The notes beneath the pieces were generated by a model. That model made no database searches. It saw nothing but the letters and a program-made list of their open reading frames with translations, and was not told the origin of the DNA. From Sabellastarte sp. h YS-2021 (lineage: Eukaryota > Annelida > Polychaeta > Sabellida > Sabellidae): a stretch of 64,000 nt of DNA. Position numbers and translations under genes: made by a program. This document shows positions 37,801 to 49,800 of the stretch, piece by piece (position 1 is the stretch's first letter; every line of letters begins with the position of its first letter). The DNA lies in the NCBI GenBank assembly GCA_964017235.1, contig OZ024927.1, positions 45,265,293-45,329,292 on the forward strand. The letters run 5' to 3'.

Positions 37801-40800
37801 ATGTTCATATCATGCTATAAAAGTTTAATTATGTGTCATATCATTGGCTCTTTTAACAGTAGTCATCTGTTGCTTACACTCGAGAGCACCTTGTTTTTTG
37901 AAGTAGTTATCATGAATTCACAATATGTTTTCACAGCTCAATATGGAGGAGACTAAAAATGACTAATTGTTTTAATTTTTTTTAATTTTTTTTTTTTACG
38001 TATTTTGATTTTTTACGCATGATTTATTTTCCACTTTACAGCGGCGAGTGGAGGAATCTATTGACAGTGGTCGTGATACCATGTCAACCACATCTAATAC
38101 AAACCTGCACTCTCAGCAGCCTACCTCCAGTTCTGGTTTGCCCACCCTTAGTAAGAAGTCTGTTCACCCCCTCCGCTCATCCACTCGGAGCTCTGCAGAC
38201 TCTGTACTTGCTAGTCTTGATGAGAAAGAGAGCTTCAGTAGTACACAGGAAAGTAATGGCCACCTTCAGAACAAGTGGGACCAGGGTTCAAGTCCACCCT
38301 CCCAAGCCATCATGAGACATCCTCCATCCCCACCGGTCAGACTTCGGAATGGGTTAGTAAGAGTGATTTGGGGACTTTGTTCATTGTAGAGTGAAACAAG
38401 ACCTTTGAATACTGAGGTTAGAATTAGGCATAAAGGATCCTAACATGTATTGAGATTTCTGTTATTACAAATGATATGCCTTGATTACCAAGTATCTGTA
38501 ATTTATGTTGATTTTGTTTTAATAATACAGTTAAGGGTTGGCCGTTCACTAAATAAGTCGCTTCTAAAGGAAAAGGTTTATTTGCTGCTGGTTGGATATG
38601 TATAAAGATTTGTGAAAAAGGAATAATGAGAATAATAATATATTATTTGAGTAGAAGAGTTAAAAAGACATATGGGTTCTGTGTTTCAGGGAGGTTGAGC
38701 CCAGGGGCAATTCACAACAGAGTGGCTACTCATATACTCATCCGGTTATGTCGCAAAATCACCCACATGTCCATGGAAACAAGACCAACTCTTCCCACAA
38801 TGCACTGCACTCACAAAGTTCCAATGTCTATGTATCCAACTACAGTATGACCTCTCAGCAGTCAGACACTCACAACAAAGGTGACTATCAAACTAAGGCA
38901 GACTTGTTTTCTCAAAGGAGACCTGAGGCAGATATCTCGGGCAATGGCAGTGAGCAGGGTGTACAGCCATACCACACCGCTCAGTCAGTTTCCAATAATT
39001 CCAATGCTCAGTCCAGTCAGATGTACCGCAGCAATGGCTTACCTGTGTATAAACCTAAGCCACTGATGGCAGACCAGCATAGTGGTCATAAGAACAATGG
39101 TGGTAGACATCATTTGGAAATGCATGGCACAGTTGTACAGCAGCATCATCAGTTACATCACCAGCATCATCCCAATCATCAGCCTGGCCATAGTCATCAC
39201 CATACTGAAGCTATGGCGCAGCAGCCAAGCTACAATATTCACCAGCATCATAATCATCAGTATCAGCATCATTCTGGTCATAGTCATCATCCAAATAACT
39301 CTGGCCATCTAGTTGGTGGTAAGCAAGACAGCCAGGAATCTTTAGGAGGAGCCAGCACAACATCTTCAGAAAGTTACACCAAGCCCTCTCACCCAATGAG
39401 TCCACCTAGTCACCCTCCCCCACCCATACCCACCTCTGAACAGCCATCTGCCCCAGGCCCAGTTGATGTCAAGTCCTACAATGCAAAGACTTATGAATCC
39501 TCCATACACAGCAGGACTGGGAGCATGGCGACCTTACATGACCAGGCCATAATGGTCAATAGCAAACTGGACAGCAAGTATACTCAGGGCAATACAACCA
39601 GAGATGGCAGCCCTTGCAGTATGAACAGTGGGAGTACAAACACTGAGTCTTTCCACATCTCTATGGACAGTAAGAGTAGCAAAGAGAGTATCAACTCTAT
39701 TGACAAGCAGAACAACAAGATCCTGCAGGCAGTGATGCATGACAAGGAGTTGGATGTGTCTCTGGAGAATGAGACGCGAAGCATTGGTACAAGTGAGGCC
39801 CTCAATAACTCGTATGGAGGAGGGGGCATCATGAGCCCTACCAGTGAGCTGGACCACAAGACTAGCCAACTCCAAAGAAACAGGCAGCTCCATCAGTCAG
39901 TTGGGGACCTGCGCAGTGGGGTAGTAACACAGACTGTCAGAAAGCCTAGATCAAATAGTACCCATAGACCTGAAAACTTATCTGCACCCAAAGCCAAGTC
40001 CCTAGATTACTTAAACAAGGTGAACGGTGGAAGTGGTAAAACCAAGGTGGTGGATATTGATATTGGAGAAAAATCATCAGCATCATCTTCTTCGCATGGA
40101 GCTGTAACAAGGACACAAAGTCATGGAGAACTGAATACAGCAGGAAAAGAGGATGCTGCAAAGAAGGGAAATGGTGGCACTTCCCTGATCTGTTCTGCAA
40201 GACTCAGGCCCATCCGGCAGAAAACAAGGAATGCCATTGTAAGTAAAACTCCCAGACACTCTATCAGAAAGATACAAAAATATTTATATTATTCCTGTGT
40301 TTCTCTCACTTTGTCTCAGTTCTTTTGTACTTTTGATTTGTATGATTTTCCAATATTGAGTCATTTGAGTGATCTATCTCTTATGTAAAGAACCTTTGTT
40401 TTTGTCCTGTGTAATTTAGTCTGTCGCTGGTTGTGTCTTTGACAATAGTCACTATATACTATAATGGATGTTTTTACATTCAAGGCAACATAAATAAATT
40501 TTAACATACTCTTAAATCGATTGATAATTTTTCACGCATCTCTGTAATCACAATTTATCAGATTATTGTAATATGTGTAAACTAGGGATGGGGTGGTGGG
40601 CCTGGTGTTTTGGTACCAAGAGCATTTTACTGAAATACTGTGACAAGATTTTACAACCGCCACTTTGCTTCCAAACACATATAATGGAAGAAAAACTTAA
40701 AATCTGGAAAGAAACCCCAAATCTGAAGAAATTGCTAACTTTTATTAGGGAAGTCACGACTAGCTGATTAATCGACGATGGTTAGAATAGTATTATTTTT

Positions 40801-43800
40801 TCGGTATTTTAAAGTACGAATAATTGCTCAATGTAGTAAAAGATGGTAAACAGTCTGGATCCATCAAATACATGCATATTGTCACATAAAATAAGTTAAA
40901 ATCCAACTACTGCCTTGTTATGTTATGTCCCCCACTGGGGGGTGGACATATTATTTTTGCTTTTTCGGGCGTCTGGCGTCCCACTTGTTTTCCAGACATT
41001 TTAGGCAACAGTTCTTATCCTATCTTTACCAAATTTGGCATGCAGGTTTATTGGGTTAATAGCTTGTATGGGATTGCTTTGGTGATGATAGCTCTATAGC
41101 TAACTGAGTAATAGCTACTTTGCTACTTTTGAGTATCTCTTTGGTTTCCAGACATTTTAAGGAATGCTATTAAGCCTAGCTTTCTGAAATTTGGTATGGA
41201 GGTTCATTGGGTTAATAGCTTGTATGGGATTGCTTTTGGGGGGAATTGCTTCATAGATGAGTGAGTAATTAATTAAATAAATGAGTAATTGGCTATTTTG
41301 AATACTGAAAACGTGCGAGATAGAGCGATTTCGTTGAAATTTTCGACCCACAGGGTATCTAAGGAATGTACTCTTTGCAATTTTCCAAAAAATTTTCCCC
41401 TCCCCAAAAATGGCGGCCATTTTGAATTTTCGAAATTTTTGCCAAAAATGGCAAAACACAAATTTACTTCTATGTCCTAAACCGTGCAAGATAGAGCGAT
41501 TTCGTCGAAATTTTCGACCCACAGGTTATCTAAGGAATGTACTCTGCAATTTTCCCAAAAAATTTCCCCTCCCCAAAAATGGCGGCCATTTTGAATTTTC
41601 GAAATTTTGCCAAAAATGGCAAAACACAAATTTGCTTCTATGTCCTTAACCGTGCGAGATAGAGCGATTTCGTCGAAATTTTCGACCCACAGGGTATCTA
41701 AGGAATGTAATCTTTGCAATTTTCAAAAAATTTTCCCCTCCCCAAAAATGGCGGCCATTTTGAATTTTCGAATTTTGCCAAAAATGGCAAAACACAAATT
41801 TGCTTGTATCTCCTAAACCGTGCGAGATAGAGCGATTTCGTCGAAATTTTCGACCCACAGGTTATCTAAGGAATGTAATCTTTGCAATTTTCAAAAATAT
41901 TTCCCCTCCCCAAAAATGGCGGCCATTTTGAATTTTCGAATTTTTGCCAAAAATGGCAAAACACAAATTTGCTTCTATCTCCTTAACCGTGCGAGATAGA
42001 GCGATTTCGTCAAAATTTTCGACCCACAGGGTATCTCACCATTGTATTCTTGGCAATTTAAAAAAAAATTTCCCCTCCCCAAAAATGGCAAAACACAAAT
42101 TTGCTTCTATCTCCTTAACTGTGCGAGATAGAGCGATTTCGTCAAAATTTTCAACCCACAGGGTATCTAAGGAATGTACTCTTTGCAATTTTCAAAAAAT
42201 TTTCCCCTCCCCAAAAATGGCGGCCATTTTGAATTTTCGAATGTTTGCCAAAAATGGCAAATTTGCTTGTATCTCCTTAACTGTGTGACACAGAATGATT
42301 TCGTGGAAATTTTCAACCCACAGGGTATCCGAGCAATGTACTCTTGGCAATTTCAAAAAATTTTCCCCTCCCCAAAAATGGCGGCCATTTTAAATTTTCG
42401 AATTTTTGCCAAAAATGGCAAAACACAAATTTCCTTAACCGTGCGAGATAGAGCGATTTCGTCAAAATTTTCGACCCACAGGGTATGTGAGCATTCTCAA
42501 AAAATTTTCCCCTCCCCACATATGGCGGCCATTTTGAATTTTCGAATTTTTGCCCAAAATGGAAAAACACAAATTTGCCTTAACCGTGCAAAATAGAGTT
42601 ATTTTGTTGAAATTTTCGACCCATAGGGTATCTAAGAAATGTATTCTTGGCAATTTTCAAAAAATTTTCCTTTTCCCAAAAATGGCGGCCATTTTGAATT
42701 TTCAAATTTTTGCCAAAAATAGAAAAACAGAAATTTGCTTCTATCTTCTTAACCGTGCAAGATAGAGTGATTTCGTCAAAATTTTCGACCCAACCAATGC
42801 AAAAAGGCATGAAGCTGAAATAATTTACATGTACACTAATAAATATTTAAGCATCATTGATATATTTTACAAATGAAACAGGGTATTGTAACACTACTGT
42901 ACAATTTTGCCAAAAGGTTCATGGGGTGGACATTACACATGATAATGTGTGTTCTTCTATGCTATCCAGTTTCTATTCATATGTCGCAGCTACTATCAAC
43001 AGGGCGTCCTATTTCTAGTTTTCTGTATTGTTCATGCATTCACGTAAAACCGGAAGTACCATATACCTCTTCTATTGGCCACTTCCTGTCTAAAATAAAT
43101 AAGCCAGAAGTGACAGGAAAACAGCAAATTTGTTAAATTTTAAAGATTACGGACATATAATTTCATTTTATTTCACATATTTAAAATATTTATTGTTATC
43201 ATTGCCTTTTAGAATATGAAACTTAAGATTTTTGTAGTTTTATTGATTCAACGGTTATTTGGTGTTGACACAAATAGTACTTAGCAATTAGCCGACATAA
43301 ATATTTGGAGTCGTGACGTCCCAAACTTTTATCCCTTAGTAAGTGACAACACTTTATAACCTCCATCTTGCATTGTCCTGTGATAATTATATCCCCAGAC
43401 GAAAGTCGGGGATATATTGGATTCAGGTCCGTCGCGCCGCCGCCGCCGCCGCCGCCGCCGCCGTAGAAATTTCCTTGTGGACGCGATAACTCAAAAACAA
43501 ATTAATATTTTTTTTTCAAACTTGGTACACATGTTAAGGGTGCCCAAAGGAAGATCCCTATTTTAAGGTGACCTTAAACTCCCAGTAAAAAAGAACTTAT
43601 GGCCACCTTAAGGTCAGAAATTGGACTTTTGGCCACTTAGAGCCCTGTAGGTCACAAACTATGATGCTCAGCTGGCTGAAATTTTACCTGACAACACATT
43701 AATATGTTCTTAGTACATGTGCCGAAAATCACGACTTTAAGTTGAGGAGAAAATTGTGTTTGAGGCCCATAAATACCCCCACTTGGGGATTTTTTGCTAT

Positions 43801-46800
43801 ACTTTTCACATATTTTGCCCTATAATTTGGAAGTGGTAATTCTGATGAGTCTCAAACTGCGCTAGGTATAACTTTGATATGTAATCCTTGTCTGTAGAAA
43901 ATTTTAGGGCTGTAGGTTTACCCAAAGGGGTCGACTTAAGGTCTCAAAAGTGCCCACAGAGACCCAATTTATGCACTTTTTGCCACTTTCAAGCACTGTA
44001 GCTTTCAAACTATGTCTCTCATCTAAGTTAAATATCATCTGGGAATATATCTATGTGTTTTCTTATATGTGCCCCAACATTTAGGCCTTTAATAGACAGT
44101 TAACCTGTGTATCAGGACCATAAACACCCACCCGCGTGACCCTTATAAGACATTTTTCACATCTTTTTCCCTGTAACTTGGAAATGGTAAGTCTGAGAAG
44201 TTTCAAACTGTATTAGATATATATTCTGTGTGTAATCTTAGTATGTAACAGATTTTAAGTCTGAAGCTTTAATTTTGAAGGTCAAATTGAGGTCTCTAAA
44301 AGGCTCCCAAAGACCCAATATTTGGACTTTTTGCTACTTTTAAGCCCTGTGACTGTCAAACTATGTGACTGATAGAGCTCAAATCCTATCTGGGAAGATA
44401 TTAGTATGTTATTTATATATGTGCCAAAAATTAAGGCTTTAAGAAGACATTTAACCTGTGTATGAGGACCATAAATCCCCACCCGAGTGACCATTTTTAG
44501 ACATTTTTCACATATTTTGCCCTGTAACTTGAAAATGGTAAGTCTAAGAAGTTTCAAACTGTATTAGATGCATATTCTATGTGTAATCTTAGTATGTGAC
44601 AAATTTTAAGTCTGAGGCTTTAATTTGAAGGCCACATTTAGGTCTCTAGAAGGCCCCATAAAGACCCAGTATTTGGACTTTTTGCCAATTTTAAGGCCTG
44701 TGACTGTTAAACTATGTGACTGATAGAGCTGAAATCTCATCTGGGAATACATTATTATGTTCTTTTTACATGTGCGAAAAATCAAGGCTTCAAGTAGACA
44801 TTTAACCTGTGTATGAGGACCTTAAACACCCACCTGAGTGAGCCTTTTAAGACATTTTTCACATATTTTGCTCTGTAACTTGGAAATGGTAAGTCTGAGA
44901 AGTTTCAAACTTTATTAGATACATATTCTATGTGTAATCTTAGTATGTAACAAATTTTAAGTCTGAAGCTTTAATTTGAAAGCCACATCGAGATCTCTAA
45001 AAGGCCCACAGAGACCCAATATTTGGACTTTTTACCACCTTTAAGCCCTGTGACTGTTAAACTATGTGATTGATGGAGCTGAAATCCCATCTGGGAATGC
45101 ATTATTATGTCCTTTTTACATATGCCGAAAATCAAGGTTTTTAGTAGACATTTAACCTGTGTATGAGGGCCATAGACACTCGCCCAAGTGCCTTTTTGGA
45201 CATTTTTTCCGTATTTTGCCCTGTTATTTGGAAATGCTTAGTGTGACAAGTCTTAAACTGTATTATATATAATTTTTGTTTGTTATGTATGTCCCCCAAA
45301 AAGTTTCAGATCTGTTGTTTAATTGCTAAGGTCTCTTTAACAATTGTAAAATGCCCACAGAAACCCAATTTATAGACATTATGCCACTTTAAAGCCCAGT
45401 AACTGTCAAACTATGTGGGTTATAGAGCTGAAATCTTTGAATTTTTAAAAGGAAATGCCTGTCTATTTAAATTTTGAATATTAATAATGTTATGGCTATC
45501 TTAGTCTTTTAAGAACTTATTTTTGTGTGTTATACCTCTGCTTGCTGAGTTTTTCACTTTTTAAAATGAAACTGGTTAAACATATTCAAGTAGACAAAAT
45601 GGACACTTTAAGTGAGCTTTAAGTCCCAATATTAATGAAATTATATCCTTATGTAGTAAAACTAGGGGATTTTTAACCCTCAACTAGCCCAGTTTTATTC
45701 AACTTGCCTCAGTTAATTTTGACACAGCTCCTACAGTTATGAACTCATTTCAGTTGATAATCACATACTTAAAATTCTCAATTCTTTTTGTATTTGAGTA
45801 CCCCTTTTATATAGATTGTTTGTTTACCATTTATGCATCCCCCACCCGGATTCCCCCCCACCCACCTCTGGGACCTCCAGCTATATTGAGTGACACTAAA
45901 TAAACAAAGGTATTTAATGATATCAGATGAGAAACAAAGAACTCAATGGGGTTGCAGATCTTGTGTAATAGTGAGAGAGGTGTGGAGAAGGGGAGAGGGG
46001 TGGGGGTGGGAGGTGGTGGACTTCATTACATATAACACAAAGGGGAGTCAGAACTGAGATTGTGTCACATATTTAGGTTGCATATATATGGACCACATAT
46101 ATAGGTATAGAGGAAATAAATAACTGAAAACAATTTGCAAATTCTAAAAATAATATAATAAAATAATAATATTAATAATTTTTTTTTAAATAATATTTTA
46201 TTTGTGAACAAATATAGAAACAGATATGTGCTTTTGGGATTATGAATTTTAGAATGGACATTGAATCATCAATCATTTAAATACTTTGAAGGAAGATTGA
46301 AAAGTATGATGAGTTGAGTTAAAAATAATATTTTATTTGTCAACAAATATAGAAACAGATATGCTCTTTTGGGATTATTATTTTAGAATGGACATTCAAT
46401 CATCAATCATTTAAATACTTTGAAAATAGGTTTAGAGTTATCATTGCAGGAAGATTGAAAATATAATTTGAGTTATGTATTCGGCGTCTGGGGATACACC
46501 ATCTTCCTTGGAAGATATAAACAGAGTAGATTGATGTGCAGAAGTTCATATAATAATGGGTAATTATGTTTTAAAAAATTCCCGATCAAAACCTGTGGCG
46601 TGAGTGATGACCTGTCTGGGGATATGTTGGCGCCGAGTTGGCCCAATCTAGTTATTAGTGCTGGGACGATGTTCGCAAACTTCAGTATTATCGCTCAATG
46701 GAACATTGCCGAACAATGATCGGTAAAATTTAATTAAAACCGATAGTTGCTAAACTCATTTCTTTGTAGCCTTTTTGACATAATAAAATCATATTTTGTA

Positions 46801-49800
46801 ATAATTTTGTACATTCACCAAGTTAAAATCACAAAATTAGCCGTAAATGCAAAATTATAAGGTAAACGAAAATACCTTTGGGGATTTCCCACTGTTGTCA
46901 AGGTGATCATAAAATTAGCCAATCGCAAGTGAGGATACAGAAAGCATGATATGGAGTGAGGAAGACGTTTGTGAAAACCTTTTAGGTTATATTTTGGTTA
47001 CATTTAAGGAGACTTATGTCCATTTCTTTGTTTTATTTAATATTTGACTTTTTTTGTCTGGTTTACAATTTTGAATGCATGATCGGCGATGATCAATCTT
47101 TGTCCACATTTTTCCGATACGAACATCAACAGGTAAAATAGTAGCGATCTCCCAGCACTAATAATTATACACAGTTATACAGAGTGTATTTAACTTGTGT
47201 TTGAAGGTGAACATTCTGGAAGATGGTAGAATATGTCTGGAGTTCATCAGGAACAGAAAAGGGGAAGACCGAGTTATAGAAGTACTTCATATATCTCCTG
47301 ATGGGCTGAGAGTAGGTATTTTGTGTTTCAACAGTTTATGTATAATTTAGCATAAACTGGTGAAGTTATTTTCCCATATTATTATTTGGTTTGTGTTTTG
47401 TGGAGTTTATGAAATTATGGCATGACTGTAACTTCTTCAGAGGAGTAATTGTGATCCTTGCTTGTCACTGTTGGTTTGATATTCAGTTGAACAGACTTCC
47501 TTTGTTTCCTTTATTGTGAAAACTTTCAAATTTTGGTATTTGGAGCTCCTCCTCTCCAGTATTTTCATGTTATCAACAATTAATATTTAATATTTGCAGA
47601 TGCTCTTTCTGTTATTCTGATAGGTACTATTGATTTTGTCAACTGTTAATGTTTGGAAATTTCACATAAGAATAAAAACAGTGCACTTGCAAAGAATGGC
47701 AGTTATGTAAAAACTTGCTATTCAGAATATATGTGTGTGATTTTGTATATGAGACATTGGTATATGAGCTTAGTGATAATTTTATTGCCAGTTTTTAACG
47801 GAGTATCTGTAAAGCAGTAGTTTCATGGCCTATTTATTCTACTCTTTTTCTCACAGGTGGAGGTGTATCAGCCCAATGGTAGTCGCGGTGTCCCAGCAGG
47901 GGAATCTCCACCACTGCAGCCTCCACCTGGTGTCACACTGAAACATTATGAGTACGGCAAACTACCTCAGAAGTATGTGAAGAAGTACCAGTATGCCTCC
48001 AGGTCAGTAAAGACATGTAGTGGTGAGATAAATGCTCTGTGTGTCACCACACCAATATTACATACTAAATGTGGTAGCTCAATTTGTGGCTGGACAGTCA
48101 GTCTGTTGATAGTTGGTAAAAGTGTATTCTTACAATCAGTCATTCATATTGAGCTACATTCAAAAAAATAAACAATGTTATCTAAATATCAAGAGTTACT
48201 CAATCATCAGTCAGAGAAAGAGGCAATTAATCATTCTCAAATTTTGTGGGGATTTTTTTTTCTAAAATCCTCTAATTCTATTCTGTCCAAATTAGTACAC
48301 AGAAACTATGACTGTTCATATCAGGCTGCAGTGACGCCAATATTTTTGGCTTATTTTTGTATGATTTAGGAAGGTAGGATTTTTTTTTTTCCAGTCTATC
48401 TTTTGTGTCCCACCATTAATATGGTAACTGAAACATGTTTGTTTACTTAAGGTTTGTGAATCTTGTCCGGTCAAAGACTCCAAAAGTGACGCTGTATACA
48501 AAGAAAGCCAAGTGCATGCTGATGGAAAACACTCCAAACCCAGATTTTGAAGTTACTTTTTATGATGGTATGTAAGCTTCGAGTCATGCAAAAAAAATTA
48601 AAAAAAAAAAAATTAATTAATTAAATAATAATAAAAAAAAGTTGTTGAAATACAGTAGAATATGGTAATTTTGATGATAGTGAAGTGTTTATTCAAAGGT
48701 GTAACAGTTGATACAAAAACTATATTTATCAGCACATTTGATTTTATAAAGATTTATTGTTTTGTAATCTTTTAAAAATAATATGCTTTTAATTTATATG
48801 CAGGTGCTAAATTGAGCCAAACATCTGAAGGAACTCGGATCATAGAAAGTGATGGGACATCTTTAACACTAGATTCGGCTAGTGGTGTGCACAGATTGTC
48901 CCCAGAAACCAGACAGCTTTGGGAGTATGTTCAACAGGTACGCTTGCAGTTCTGAGAATATTTTGAGAAGTTCAGTTGCAATGTGTTAAAAATGTTGGAT
49001 TATAGTTGTATCAAAGTATCTATTTGCCAGTTTTGTGAAATTAATCTATATGTGCAGTTAATCTATACATGCATTCATAAGAGGCCTGGGTATTTTTGTA
49101 ACCTTCCATTTATTATAATCATTGTGATTTTCCTACATTGTGAGCTCTTACAGAGTTATAAGTGTTGATCTGCTATTCATTGTACTTTGTGTCATTTTGG
49201 GACAGTGCTACAGCCGCTGCCAGGAGCTAGAGAAGCTTTTGACCAATGCTGGGGACACAATCACCACCATGGAGGACATCTCCTACTTCCCCATCACCAT
49301 AGGGCGGCGGCCAGCAGGGGGCGGAACTAGTAACCCTCCCACTCCTACCAGTCCTGTAAGAACTGTATCCAGAACTCAGCATGAGAGGAACAACACTAAC
49401 ACCTCACCAAGCATCACACCAGGGAATGTGAGTCAAGTGAAATGAGATTAAAAATTTATTATGTAACTGCTTTTTCTATTATCCCAGTAACATTTTAAGT
49501 TGCAGTAATATAATGTTATTCCTTCACAAATCTTATTCCATGTGAACTGTTTATAACATATAGTGTGGAGGAAACATACTTCTGTATTTGTGTTCCATTT
49601 CTGCACATTAAATTGCTTCAGTAGGCTCATACAGGCTACTTTTTAAAACATGTCTGTGAAAAGTCCATACTTCTTTGTTGTGCTGTATGTTTGATCTTTT
49701 GTATCTAATTTTCAGTGGTACATTGTGGGACGTCAGGTAATCTCTTGTGTAAAGAAGAATTGTTCTGTAACCTTAAAGCTCTAGGTTATTCTAGGTTATG

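Larger units (their letters stand above)
40583..43383 (+). mobile_element. hAT-like MITE family B, copy split by nested insertions (intron 9)
   Basis: Left arm 40583-40745 starts TAGGGATGGG and follows the 20091 copy to AATTGCTAACTTTTAT. The right-arm sequence resumes at 43325 (ACTTTTATCCC...ACACTTTATAACCTC) and fades by about 43383, before the TATCCCC element. The intervening block is a family A MITE with the duplicated ACTTTTAT. The distal end of the copy is missing. Confidence 0.8.

Noticed and set aside
39211-40277. Minus-strand open frames opposite PLK4 exon 9
   Set aside because: Shadow frames of a coding exon; low-complexity mirror sequence with no recognisable domain.
38748-40388. 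A separate 546-residue gene starting at ATG 38748
   Set aside because: The frame is open upstream to a splice acceptor at 38689 and the donor at 40238 joins the polo-box exons; it is PLK4 exon 9, and the residues after 40238 are intronic read-through.
40925-42790. Regular repeats suggesting a CRISPR array
   Set aside because: Eukaryotic context, contiguous 169-bp monomers without unique spacers, no cas genes.
41157-42810. Many 60-140-residue open frames on both strands
   Set aside because: They translate the 169-bp satellite monomers and repeat with the array period; the same holds at 13200-13980 and 22390-23217. Not genes.
44282-44557. 91-residue minus-strand open frame
   Set aside because: Lies in the 345-bp satellite array of the TATCCCC element; no domain.
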